The notes beneath the pieces were generated by a model. The model was not told the DNA's origin, did no database searches, and saw nothing but the letters and a program-made list of their open reading frames with translations. A stretch of DNA of 32,032 nt from Pseudoruegeria sp. SK021 (GTDB taxonomy: Bacteria; Pseudomonadota; Alphaproteobacteria; Rhodobacterales; Rhodobacteraceae). Location: positions 1-32,032 of the forward strand of contig NZ_MTBG01000034.1 of assembly GCF_002119405.1 (NCBI RefSeq). The letters run 5' to 3'. This document shows, one piece after another, positions 16,859 through 25,101 of this stretch (positions are counted from its first letter, which is position 1; the number at the start of each line of letters is the position of its first letter). Both the position numbers and the translations under genes were made by a program.

Positions 16859-17902
16859 ATGGACCAGATTATCATCGGCGTTGACACCCACAAATCCAAA
16901 CACATTGCTGTTGCGATCAGTCGTCAGGGCGCTCGTCTGGGTACCATGACACTCCCCACGACCCGCCAAGGATATCGCGATCTGGAAGTATGGGCATCAG
17001 AGCTCGGCACCTCCAAAGCATTTGGTATCGAGGGCACTGGGGCCTACGGCGCAGGCTTGTCTCGCGACCTGCTCGCCAAGGGGTATACGGTTCTGGACGT
17101 CATGCGCCCAAATCGCCAGCTGCGCTATCTTCACGGTAAGTCAGACAGCCTTGACGCGGAAAGCGCGGCCCGGTCAGTGTTGAACGGGCAAGCCACCGCC
17201 CTTGCCAAAACGCAAGCTGGAGCGTCAGAAATGATCCGGCATCTCAAGATTGCGCGCGACAGTGCGGTGAAGGCCAGGTCGCAAGCGATTATCACCTTGA
17301 AAACACTGATCATTAATGCTCCTGCCGAGCTGCGCGAGATGCTGGAGCTGATCAAGGGCCCGATCAAACTGATCCGTCACATCGCAGCACTCAGACCAGG
17401 AAAAATCGTATCGCCAACCGCTTCCGCTAAGGCAGCGATGCGCGCAATTGCCCGGCGCTGGCTGCTCTTGCACGAAGAAATCCACGCACACGATCAAGAA
17501 CTCGAACCAATGGTCAGAGAGAAGGCACCCGGTCTGATGAACACGTATGGCGTTGGCGTCATGACAGCGGCCGAAATGCTGATCGTCGTTGGCGATAACC
17601 CCGAGCGGATCAAATCCGAAGCAGCTCTGGCCAAACTCTGCGGGGTTTGCCCGATCCCGGCTTCAAGCGGCAAAACCAACCGAATGCGTCTGAACCGCGG
17701 TGGGAACCGGCAAGCCAATGCCGCCCTCTACATCGTCGCCATCACCCGAATGCGGGATCATGAAGTCACACAAAACTATGTGCTCAAACGTACCGCTCAA
17801 GGCAAAAGCAAGCGCGAGATCACGCGGTGCCTGAAGCGCTATATCATCCGCGAAATCTACCGCGAGCTCTGTGCGCCAAACGACGCAAAATGCGCGCCTT
17901 GA
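16859..17902 (+). CDS. IS110-family transposase (bridge-RNA recombinase)
   Basis: This 347-residue protein has the RuvC-like DEDD site (D9 in GVDTHK, E58 in GIEGTG, D96 and D99 in SDSLDA). Its C-terminal Tnp domain carries the serine-bearing CPIPASSGK segment (S269/S270) followed by NRGGNRQANAALY. Both catalytic parts look complete, and no frameshift or stop is seen, unlike its IS neighbours. It catalyses insertion by a serine recombinase-like route guided by bridge RNA. The start has a GAGGGAG site upstream. The short 3' flank places it in the IS110 rather than the IS1111 group, which is an inference. Confidence 0.9.
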   Translation: MDQIIIGVDTHKSKHIAVAISRQGARLGTMTLPTTRQGYRDLEVWASELGTSKAFGIEGTGAYGAGLSRDLLAKGYTVLDVMRPNRQLRYLHGKSDSLDAESAARSVLNGQATALAKTQAGASEMIRHLKIARDSAVKARSQAIITLKTLIINAPAELREMLELIKGPIKLIRHIAALRPGKIVSPTASAKAAMRAIARRWLLLHEEIHAHDQELEPMVREKAPGLMNTYGVGVMTAAEMLIVVGDNPERIKSEAALAKLCGVCPIPASSGKTNRMRLNRGGNRQANAALYIVAITRMRDHEVTQNYVLKRTAQGKSKREITRCLKRYIIREIYRELCAPNDAKCAP

Positions 17903-17922
17903 CAAACATAGGAGAGTCATAG

Positions 17923-18740
17923 GGGGGTGTTGTCACATTAAGCTTCGTTTGGTTGCACGCGTCGTGGTTTGGACATAGCTGACGGCCATGCACACGCCGA
18001 CCATCAGCTATAAACGCCACCGGTTTCCATCCCAGATCATCGCTCACGCGGTTTGGCTGTACGCCCGCTTCAACCTGAGCCTTCGCAAGGTTGAAGAGCT
18101 GTTGTTGGAGCGCGGCATCGACATATCTTACGAAAATATCCGCCGCTGGATGGTTAAGTTTGGGCCGCAAATCGCAGGGAATCTTCGACGTCGCCAGGCC
18201 CGACCGGGTGATGTTTGGCATCTGGACGAAGTCGCCCTTGAAAATCTCTGGCAGGTCATTTTGGCTCCGGCGGGCTGTCGATCAGCACGGTGTCGTTCTG
18301 GAAGAAATTCTTCAATCCAAGCGAGACAAGCAGGCGGCAACGCGGCTTTTGATCAGCCTGATCAAGCGTCATGGTTTTGTGCCAAAGTGGATCGTCACTG
18401 ACAAATTGCGTTCTTACGGTGCGGCAAACGTGAGGTCGCGTCGCACGTCGATCACTGGTCGCACAAAGGTCTCAATAATCGCGCTGAAAACAGCCATCTG
18501 CCGTTTCGAAAACGTGAGCAAACGATGCAGGGGTTCCGGTCGCCCGGAGGTCTGCAGCGCTTCGTCTCCATCCACTCATCCACCCGCAATCGCTTTACCG
18601 CGCCATCCCGTCGTCGCGCTGCCCTGACCATCCGGTACCATCGGATGGAAGCATTCGATGCTTGGAAGGCGGCAGGAATCGCTTGAATTGGCCAAATTCG
18701 CGTCCCAACTGAATGTGTTCAGTTTACGTGACAACTCCCG
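17923..18740 (+). mobile_element. IS6-family element, degenerate
   Basis: The left end (GTTGTCACATTAA after a G-run, from about 17923) and the right end (reverse complement GTTGTCACGTAAA, to about 18740) are matching terminal inverted repeats. Together with the enclosed transposase they define an IS6-type element of about 818 bp. Exact ends may differ by a few bases. Confidence 0.75.
17988..18686 (+). pseudogene. IS6-family transposase, two frameshifts
   Basis: The product would be a DDE transposase of about 230 residues: KRHRFPSQIIAHAVWLYARF, then the first Asp in GDVWHLDEV, then WLRRAVDQHG, the second Asp in WIVTDKLRSYG, and finally HWSHKGLNNRAENSH with the catalytic Glu. One extra base near 18238 shifts the frame. 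A missing base near 18421 restores it, so the middle 60 codons are out of frame. The C-terminus EAFDAWKAAGIA and its stop at 18684-18686 are intact. It is inactive as written unless the shifts are sequencing errors. Confidence 0.85.
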
Positions 18741-19113
18741 CGAACGTCATTGAATGCGTCGTTTTCCTCAGCGGCATCAAGTCATCAACCCAAGATCAAG
18801 CTGCCGCATGATGATCGCTTGGACGCCAGACTTGACAGTGGCTCGGCGCGGCATCGGCGTGGTGGGTGGAAGGCGGCTCTGGGCCGTTCGAGTTGGCCCG
18901 GAAGTCGGGGCGGCGATCAGGCGTTCTCTGCATCGCGACGAGCGCCAAAGTGGACATTTGTAAGTAGCGATGATTTCGTGGACTTTACAGTTCAGATCAG
19001 TGTAGCGACCCCGGAACCGCCAACGTTCCGGACAGTGAAACTTTGCAGAAAAGGTTTACAAAACCGATCGCGATTAGACGTCCATCAAGACTGATCAGAA
19101 GCGCCCTTCGCCG
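18741..19113. other. Unassigned intergenic stretch
   Basis: This stretch of about 370 bp separates the IS6 element from the stop of the autokinase gene. Open frames exist but have no ribosome site, low-complexity Arg/Ser composition and no recognisable motif. It may be a remnant of sequence disrupted by the IS insertions. Confidence 0.4.
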
Positions 19114-21096
19114 TCAGATGCCATTGGTTTGCGGCAGGACAGTTGTTTGGCCAGGCTCGCTGTAGCGACGACGCCTTTGGACACCTGGTTTGACCTGGTT
19201 GATGACCACGGCGACGGGAATGGGCTGGTCCGTGCCAGTTGCTCGAATATGTTGCATTGCCGTAATCCCCGCCCGCGCGTTGGTCACCCCCCACTTTACC
19301 GTCAGGATTACGCGATCCACCATTGACGCGAGAAGCCGCGTCTCAGTGGCACTAACCACAGGGCCACTGTCGATCAGGATGTAGTCATAGGTTTCCCGTA
19401 GCCGGGACAAGAGTTTGGGAAACCCGTCGCTGGTGAGCACCGAAAGCGGATCATTTCCGGTGTGCGTAACCGAAAAATAATCAATGCCGGTCCCTTTTAC
19501 TGTAAAAATTCCGGCTTCCTGCGATGCATCCCAAGGGAGGGAACCATCCGCTGGGATGTCATGGTCCTCGACTTCGCCGAGTACGCGCCGCAACCCGGGG
19601 CTGCGGAAATCTAGATCGATCACAAGGACGCGCCGTTTTAATCGTGCGGCATAGATCGCGAGACTAACAACCAGTGTGGTCTTGCCTTCACCATTGGCGC
19701 AGGAGGTAACCAAAAGCGTCGTCGGCTGGATCCCTTGCGTCGAACGCCATGTTGTTGTCACGAAGAGCCCGCGGATCGCCTCAGTGTAGGCATCGAAAGG
19801 ATGATCGTGCAGAAGGCGCCGCAACGCCGGCGCGCGCCGAATGCGTGTTACCTTCGGAACCAGGCCAATGCAGGGAACGCCGAGCGCCACTTCAATGTCT
19901 CTTTCGCCGCGAAGACGCTGGTCGAGACGCTCGACCAAGGCCGCCATCATACCGCCGACAATCAGGGATGCGACCATTGCCGGCACCACAAACAGCATCG
20001 GGTTTGGTGAGCTGGGTTCGTTCGGTATCGAGGCCGTAGTAATGAGGCGCGCCGAAGGGCGGAGGCCGCTATTGCCCGACAAATCGGCGCTACGCCGCAG
20101 CAAGCTTTCGTAATTTTGCCCGGCCGCTGCTGCCTCCCGTTCAAGCTCCCTCAGACGCGTCCAAGATTCGGTCGCCTCGAAGCTGCCGCGTCGAAATATT
20201 TCAAGTCGTCGCTCAATGTCGCGCAGGCGCGCTTCGACTAAGTCGCGGTCTAGGATCAACCCCTCAAGCTCTGCCCGATCAGTGGCCACTGTGTCATCGA
20301 CATCTGTTGACCCGCTGGCTAAATGGACGTCCATGCGGCGCTGCTCGACCCGAGCTTCACGGAGTTCGAGATCGGAACGCGCGATCATTAGCTGTCGGTT
20401 CAGATCAGCAATCTGCCGGTCTGTCATGTCTAATCCGGTCGTATCGCTTTGCCCAAATTCGATTTTGTGTGCCCTCAACGCACGTTCTGACTGATCAAAT
20501 TCGGCTTGGGCCTTGGGGATGCGATCTTCGATTAGCCTGAGGGCGTAAGCTCTCCGTTCGCGCTGGTACTTTTCCTCGAGCTCGAGAAAGAGTTCGACCG
20601 CGCGATTGGCGATAAACGCGGCGGTTTCCGGATTCGTCATGGTAAAGGTTACGGCAATCAAGCGCGACTGGCGCTCTTTATAGGCATTCAGTCCACGGTT
20701 GAGGGCTTCGTATCCGAGATCGGGCGGCGGGAGGGATGCACCGTCGGCTGTGGCTTGTGCCGAATTCACATCGGTGCCGCCCCTTGCGTCGGTTGGGATG
20801 GGGGTTGGCCCGGGGCCTTCCTTTAGACTTAGGGAAAGGCGGTGCACATGATTTGGCGAGATCAGCATCTCGACCAAAGTTTCAACGGCCGTTTCGTCGA
20901 TCACCGTGACGCCGTCCTGCACTTCGGTCTCATAGAGGATCTGCGCTTTGGCCGTATAACGGGGCTGCAGCAGGATCCCCGCGGCGGCCGCAAGACCGCC
21001 GCCCAGCAGAACCATCGTCCCAATCAGAAGCCACCGACGCCGGACAAGCGTCGCTATCTGTCGGAAGTGTAGTTCGTCTGAGTTCCGATGAATCAT
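19114..21096 (-). CDS. ExoP/Wzz-type polysaccharide chain-length protein with tyrosine-kinase domain
   Basis: This 660-residue inner-membrane protein controls polymer length and export. A Wzz domain begins at residue 8, with membrane spans near 22-43 and 367-387. A long periplasmic coiled coil occupies 180-340. A cytoplasmic BY-kinase/ParA-like ATPase has Walker A SCANGEGKTT (465-474), Walker A' VLVIDLDF (490-497) and Walker B YILIDSG (572-578). The C-terminal tail has a single tyrosine (Y645) rather than the usual Tyr cluster. Start at 21096 puts the first span at the normal place; the ribosome site is weak. It should pair with the ExoF-type protein at 28910. Confidence 0.9.
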   Translation of the reverse strand: MIHRNSDELHFRQIATLVRRRWLLIGTMVLLGGGLAAAAGILLQPRYTAKAQILYETEVQDGVTVIDETAVETLVEMLISPNHVHRLSLSLKEGPGPTPIPTDARGGTDVNSAQATADGASLPPPDLGYEALNRGLNAYKERQSRLIAVTFTMTNPETAAFIANRAVELFLELEEKYQRERRAYALRLIEDRIPKAQAEFDQSERALRAHKIEFGQSDTTGLDMTDRQIADLNRQLMIARSDLELREARVEQRRMDVHLASGSTDVDDTVATDRAELEGLILDRDLVEARLRDIERRLEIFRRGSFEATESWTRLRELEREAAAAGQNYESLLRRSADLSGNSGLRPSARLITTASIPNEPSSPNPMLFVVPAMVASLIVGGMMAALVERLDQRLRGERDIEVALGVPCIGLVPKVTRIRRAPALRRLLHDHPFDAYTEAIRGLFVTTTWRSTQGIQPTTLLVTSCANGEGKTTLVVSLAIYAARLKRRVLVIDLDFRSPGLRRVLGEVEDHDIPADGSLPWDASQEAGIFTVKGTGIDYFSVTHTGNDPLSVLTSDGFPKLLSRLRETYDYILIDSGPVVSATETRLLASMVDRVILTVKWGVTNARAGITAMQHIRATGTDQPIPVAVVINQVKPGVQRRRRYSEPGQTTVLPQTNGI

Positions 21097-22052
21097 AGCG
21101 GGAATCCAAGGCGCCCGGCCTCTGACGTAAAATGATTGTGTTGGTAGGGGAGGGAGGGAAGGATGCACCGAAGGACGTAGTTCCCCCACCACATCAGGAC
21201 CTTGCCCAAATTCCGCCGCGTAGGAATGCGATCAAAAAATGGGTTCCGATTAGGGTGCAGTGAAAAGACGTTGAGCTCGGCCACAATCTGCTTTCGATAT
21301 TCACAAGTCGGTTTTTAAGCGCACCACCACCGTTCTCTTGAGGCGTTGCCCGTGGGCCAGCGTGCGCTTGCGGCTCATGCGATAGACCGCCCGCAAGTTT
21401 GACGCATCGGTCCGAGCCTTTGACCCGACAATCACATAACAACTGATGCGGACGAAGTTCTATCTGGGAGTATCGTCTCTACCTCTAAATGGTGAGGCTA
21501 GGATTTCCCCATGGCCTAGACACGCCGGAGCAGCGCAGGGTGCCGAAGACCATCATTGTCCTTGAGGCAGAGCAATGGCTGTGTTCCGTCACGACCGCCC
21601 ATTGTGCGGCGAATGGATGCAACCCGGATCCGGGAGAACAGTTCGCTCATTGGCGCAGTCATCGCAAGAATGGCGGTCTACGTGCCGGGGGACTCATTTC
21701 CGTCCGAACGGGCTCTGCGATCTCGAAGGTCCCGGCGCCTTTTGGGCGGTCCATTTCGACCAATCAGGCAAGATGCCGCCGAAGGAACCTCGGCGGTTTG
21801 CATCTCCAGTCTTTCAAGGGCACCTTAGCGTCGCCAACACAGGTACCAGCGGAGTACGATCCGCGTCGCGCAGCGTCTAACTGCTTTCGACACCTGTTTA
21901 GAATTGAATTCGGTGCAAAAAAGGATGTCCAACTATATGCGCTACATACATGATATCGATCCAGAAATCAATAACCTCACACGAAAAAGATCATCTTGCG
22001 GGCGTGTCCCTAATCTCTGTGTTCAATCAACTTCCACAGCGGGAGTTAATCA
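21097..22052. other. Long intergenic region upstream of kinase and RTX genes
   Basis: These 956 bp lie between the divergent autokinase and RTX-protein genes. Several open frames of 60-150 codons occur but none has a ribosome site, a recognisable domain or a convincing composition. The last 100 bp before 22053 become AT-richer and probably hold the RTX-gene promoter. Otherwise I see nothing definite. Confidence 0.4.
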
Positions 22053-23681
22053 ATGAACGTTGTTACTCTGACCGGGGACTACGGCTACTCACCATATAAG
22101 ATATCCGGCCTCGAGGCCGGGACGCTCATCGACGCGGAAACCGCATCTTGGATTCATGACAATGACGATACGGACGGGAAAAGCAGCCCCTATCCCTTTA
22201 TGGTCTATGATTCGCCCGGCGCCATTTTGGACGGCGGCAGAATTATTGGGAACATCGACCAGACAAGCGCATGGCGCAGCGTGTACGACCTGGGAAATTC
22301 GGCAGGTATCAGGGCAGAGGATAGCCCCGGCGTCGTGATCCGGGACTGGCGCATAACGGACACTTGGGATGCCATTCGCGTCTCGTGGAACAGCCCCGAT
22401 TTTCTCATTGAGGACGTTTGGGTGTCGGATGCTCGGGACGATGCCGTTGAAAACGACCGCCTTCAAAGTGGCACCATCCGCGACAGTCTGTTCGACGGTG
22501 TGTTTGCTGGACTGAGCATTGACCCATCGTCGTCAAGCCCGGTCGACGGCCACAATGAGACCGTGACACTTGAAGGTGTTCTCCTGCGGCTTCAGCTTTC
22601 CAGTTATAATGGTGAGATCACGCATGGGTCTTTCATCAAGACAGATTCGGCCACTGACGGTGAAGTCACGCCGAATCTACGCTTCATAGACAACGTATTT
22701 GCTTTAGAGGATGTGAACCACCGTAGCTATCGCAGTATGTTTGACGCGTGGGATAACACCATTGAGTCCTCGGGCAACTTCTTTCTGAACTTGTCTGACA
22801 CGCCTCTTCCGAGTGACTATCCCATGCCACCGGCAGGCTGGACGATACTGCAGGGACAGGAAGCGCGCGACTACTGGCAGAATGCGCGCACGGAGTGGAT
22901 TAACGCCCATCCGGACGACGCTGGATCCTATGTCCCTGATAGTGAGGTCGTGGACCCAAGTGTGCCCGACGTTGACACAAGCGCACCCGTCATCGACACA
23001 AGCAAGCCCGACGTTGACACAAGCGCGCCCGCCATCGACACAAACAAGCCCGACGTTGACACAAGCGCGCCCGCCATCGACACAAACAAGCCCGACGTTG
23101 ACACAAGCGCGCCCGTCATCGACACAAGCAAGCCCGACGTTGACACAATCACGCCGGTGACACCTGACACACCCGACGTGCCGAGAGCGAGTATTGCAAC
23201 CTTCAGTGGTACGAAATTTAAGGGCGATGGCGCTGATGAAATCATTGTTGGAAACGCTCAGAACAACACGATTGACGGAAAGAATGGCGATGACACCATC
23301 CGCGGCGGCGATGGTGACGATATAATCCGTGGGAACGATGGGGCCGACGTCATTTGGGGCGATGCTGGCGCGGACATCTTCATATTTACGCGTCTCAGCG
23401 ACTCGCGGGATAGTTACGGCGTAGACACGATCATGGATTTTACGGCAGGCGACAGGATCAATCTTTCGATGATCGATGCCAACCGCAGTATGAGTTCCGA
23501 TCAAGCCTTTGATCTTGTTGACGGTGGGTTCACCGGCGCCCCTGGGGAGTTGACGATCGCGTATGACGCGGCCTCTGGCTTCACCGTGGTCTCGGGCAAT
23601 GTAGACAGAGACCCTGAGGCTGAATTTACCTTCATGCTCGCGGGCAATGTGGCGGTGTCAGAGACTGATTTCATGCTCTGA
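22053..23681 (+). CDS. Secreted beta-helix protein with RTX calcium-binding repeats
   Basis: This 542-residue protein has three parts. Residues 1-300 look like a right-handed parallel beta-helix (short repeats such as GIRAEDSPGVVIRDWRITDT, VSWNSPDFLIEDVWVSD), the fold of polysaccharide lyases and epimerases. Residues 305-365 are a repetitive Pro/Asp/Thr linker. Residues 386-440 hold hemolysin-type repeats (GKNGDDTIRGGDGDDIIRGN) followed by a type I secretion-like end. It lacks an N-terminal signal peptide, as expected for type I secretion. GGGAG precedes the start. Its place in the EPS region suggests an EPS-modifying enzyme or a surface/matrix protein. No catalytic residues were identified. 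Confidence 0.85.
   Translation: MNVVTLTGDYGYSPYKISGLEAGTLIDAETASWIHDNDDTDGKSSPYPFMVYDSPGAILDGGRIIGNIDQTSAWRSVYDLGNSAGIRAEDSPGVVIRDWRITDTWDAIRVSWNSPDFLIEDVWVSDARDDAVENDRLQSGTIRDSLFDGVFAGLSIDPSSSSPVDGHNETVTLEGVLLRLQLSSYNGEITHGSFIKTDSATDGEVTPNLRFIDNVFALEDVNHRSYRSMFDAWDNTIESSGNFFLNLSDTPLPSDYPMPPAGWTILQGQEARDYWQNARTEWINAHPDDAGSYVPDSEVVDPSVPDVDTSAPVIDTSKPDVDTSAPAIDTNKPDVDTSAPAIDTNKPDVDTSAPVIDTSKPDVDTITPVTPDTPDVPRASIATFSGTKFKGDGADEIIVGNAQNNTIDGKNGDDTIRGGDGDDIIRGNDGADVIWGDAGADIFIFTRLSDSRDSYGVDTIMDFTAGDRINLSMIDANRSMSSDQAFDLVDGGFTGAPGELTIAYDAASGFTVVSGNVDRDPEAEFTFMLAGNVAVSETDFML
22965..23147 (+). repeat. 42-bp coding tandem repeat
   Basis: Four full copies of a 42-bp unit (14 residues, PDVDTSAPxIDTxK) plus a partial fifth lie inside the RTX-protein gene, at residues 305-364. 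Units differ only at a few positions (Val/Ala, Ser/Asn), and the copies alternate in an ABBA pattern. Near-identity at DNA level suggests recent slippage, so copy number may vary between strains. Confidence 0.9.
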
Positions 23682-23713
23682 AAACACTCTTTCTTTGCGG
23701 GGACCGCATCGCG

Positions 23714-23740
23714 CCGGGCTCGGGTATATTATCCGCCCGG
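23714..23740. terminator. Hairpin between convergent genes
   Basis: Arms CCGGGC (23714-23719) and GCCCGG (23735-23740) are perfectly complementary around a 15-base AT-rich loop. They lie 32 bp past the RTX-protein stop and 52 bp before the convergent LuxR gene stop. This position suits a bidirectional terminator, though no T-run follows. Confidence 0.4.
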
Positions 23741-23791
23741 TGAAGGCTGCGGGACCCCGTGAGGAAGGCCCTTTATCGGACGCACCAAGCC

Positions 23792-24595
23792 TCAGCGAAT
23801 CGACGCTCGGCGAGTAAGTTCAACTACAACGGGAATTTTGGCGGGACTGCCAATGGGATTAACCGTTTCAGTCGGAAGCTTTGTCTTTCTAGGGCATGCC
23901 GACGCGGCTTCGAATGCATTGTGCTCTTGAGGGTCTTCAACCCGCAGGCCTCGTGCCAGCAGCGCGACGTCAGTGCGATTGCGCGCTCCGGTCTTGCGCA
24001 GAATTGCCTTTACGTGAACCTTCACCGTGGACTCGGATATGTTCAGTTCCCGGGCAATGATTTTGTTTGGGTATGCCTTCGCGATGAGCGCGAGAACCCG
24101 CTTCTGGCCTGCGGAGAGTTCGTCCAAGACTGGCATATCGGTCTGGATCGACTCGGCGATCTCGCCTTCCAGATCTTCCGCCTGCACTAGGTGCGCCAAG
24201 TGCGTCGCGGGAAATACCCGCTCTCCCATCAAGATCATTTCGATTGCCTTGGATACGGCCTCGGGTTGAATCGTCTCGAGAAGGAAACCGTCGATTCCTG
24301 CTTTTAGAGACTTCTGAATACGCACCAGATCGCATTTTTCTGAGATTAAAATCACGCGTGTACCGGGGTAGGTCTCGCGCAGCTGGGCTAGGCTTCGATC
24401 AGAGGGCAAGTCACCTATGGCCGAGTTGATCAAGATCGCGGCAGGGATATAGCCCGCAGGTCCCGCTTTTATGGCTTCATCAATGCGGTTCCAGACATCT
24501 TTAATTTGGAAGCGGCGTCGATCCAGAATGGATTTAAGGCCCTCGCAGGAAATAGAGCTGGAATCTATTATGGCTATGAAATCTATCTTCTTCAT
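23792..24595 (-). CDS. LuxR-family regulator with degenerate receiver domain
   Basis: This 267-residue protein has an N-terminal receiver-like domain (about 4-125) and a C-terminal LuxR/FixJ helix-turn-helix (about 158-218; LSAGQKRVLALIAKAYPNK and IARELNISESTVKVHVKAIL). The receiver appears unable to be phosphorylated: the site expected to be Asp is N57 (ILINSAIG), only one N-terminal acidic residue remains (D11), and the conserved Lys is E107 (GFLLE). A 45-residue tail after the helix-turn-helix is unusual. The start at 24595 has a GGAGGG ribosome site. It is divergent from the EPS operon and probably controls it or the RTX gene, likely independent of a histidine kinase. Confidence 0.85.
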   Translation of the reverse strand: MKKIDFIAIIDSSSISCEGLKSILDRRRFQIKDVWNRIDEAIKAGPAGYIPAAILINSAIGDLPSDRSLAQLRETYPGTRVILISEKCDLVRIQKSLKAGIDGFLLETIQPEAVSKAIEMILMGERVFPATHLAHLVQAEDLEGEIAESIQTDMPVLDELSAGQKRVLALIAKAYPNKIIARELNISESTVKVHVKAILRKTGARNRTDVALLARGLRVEDPQEHNAFEAASACPRKTKLPTETVNPIGSPAKIPVVVELTRRASIR

Positions 24596-24750
24596 TTTTT
24601 CTCCCTCCGAGTCCACGAGCATAGTAAATATCTGAAAATTAGTTTCAGGCTTTATGTGGTCTGGCTGCTCAAAATATTAAATTCAGGGAGGCAAATGGGC
24701 GAATTTTGGAAACATAGTCTCAGCCAAAGTTCAAATCCATACTGCGTGAA

Positions 24751-24781
24751 AGTTCCCAGCCTATCAACCCTTTTGTAACAC
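24751..24781 (+). promoter_or_regulatory. Bipartite motif, copy 1
   Basis: The pattern AGTTC-N8-TYAACCCTTTT-N4-CAC occurs here and again at 25071 with identical spacing. That gives 18 identical bases plus one C/T position over 31 bp. The shared part of this copy is TCAACCCTTTT. The two copies are 320 bp apart and both on the plus strand. Confidence 0.4.
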
Positions 24782-24903
24782 TTTTTTGAAGGTCGGCAAG
24801 CTTCCTTTCTAATTTATTGTGAGTACCTATTATTTAGATAAACACATAAAATCATAGATTTACGCTAAATTTTCACGTCGTCTTATATAAGGAGCCTCGA
24901 TGC

Positions 24904-25038
24904 ATGAAGGTGGAAATCGCAGATCTTATGAGTAAATGCATTAGCCGCAATCAAGTTTTGCGAATCGATTGGTGTTCTCAATTTAATTACAGTATGGCGA
25001 TAAATCATTTGACTGTTCTCAATACGAAAACCCACTGA
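24904..25038 (+). CDS. Possible 44-residue small protein
   Basis: A short open frame begins at ATG 24904, with AAGGAG at 24889-24894 (9-bp spacing). An ATG at 24900 has better spacing but stops after 11 codons. The 44-residue product (starts MKVEIADLMSKCIS) has no recognised motif or membrane span. It could be a leader or small regulator of the downstream operon, or chance. Confidence 0.25.
   Translation: MKVEIADLMSKCISRNQVLRIDWCSQFNYSMAINHLTVLNTKTH
24973..25023 (+). repeat. Direct repeat TGTTCTCAAT, 41-bp period
   Basis: TGTTCTCAAT occurs at 24973-24982 and again at 25014-25023. The 41-bp offset is about four helical turns, so both sites face the same side of DNA. This is a plausible pair of regulator sites upstream of the EPS operon, but with two copies chance is possible. 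Confidence 0.3.
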
Positions 25039-25070
25039 TTTTTAGGGGTCATTCTAACCAAAATAGGAGA

Positions 25071-25101
25071 AGTTCAAATTCCGTTAACCCTTTTAGGGCA
25101 C
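25071..25101 (+). promoter_or_regulatory. Bipartite motif, copy 2
   Basis: This is the second copy of AGTTC-N8-TYAACCCTTTT-N4-CAC. It ends about 140 bp upstream of the EPS operon start. The shared part here is TTAACCCTTTT, which with the following AGGG also forms a small CCCT/AGGG inverted repeat. Confidence 0.4.

Larger units (their letters stand above)
16662..17921 (+). mobile_element. IS110-family element, apparently intact
   Basis: The element is defined by an intact transposase, a structured 5' non-coding region of about 180 bp, and a very short 3' flank, the layout of the IS110 group. Such elements lack clear terminal inverted repeats, so the ends are approximate. It lies between the IS66/OrfA scar and the IS6-family element. 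Confidence 0.6.

Noticed and set aside
18750-19094. 114-codon open frame between IS6 element and autokinase gene
   Set aside because: No ribosome site and Arg/Ser-rich composition typical of a shadow frame.
21489-21953. 154-codon open frame in the long gap
   Set aside because: No ribosome site, mixed low-complexity composition and no domain; overlapping frames are equally open.
22965-23147. Possible CRISPR-like array
   Set aside because: The units are contiguous with no spacers and lie in frame in a protein gene.
22704-23504. 266-codon minus-strand open frame with regular Cys/Val repeats
   Set aside because: The repeats are the antisense reading of the 42-bp coding repeats of the RTX protein.
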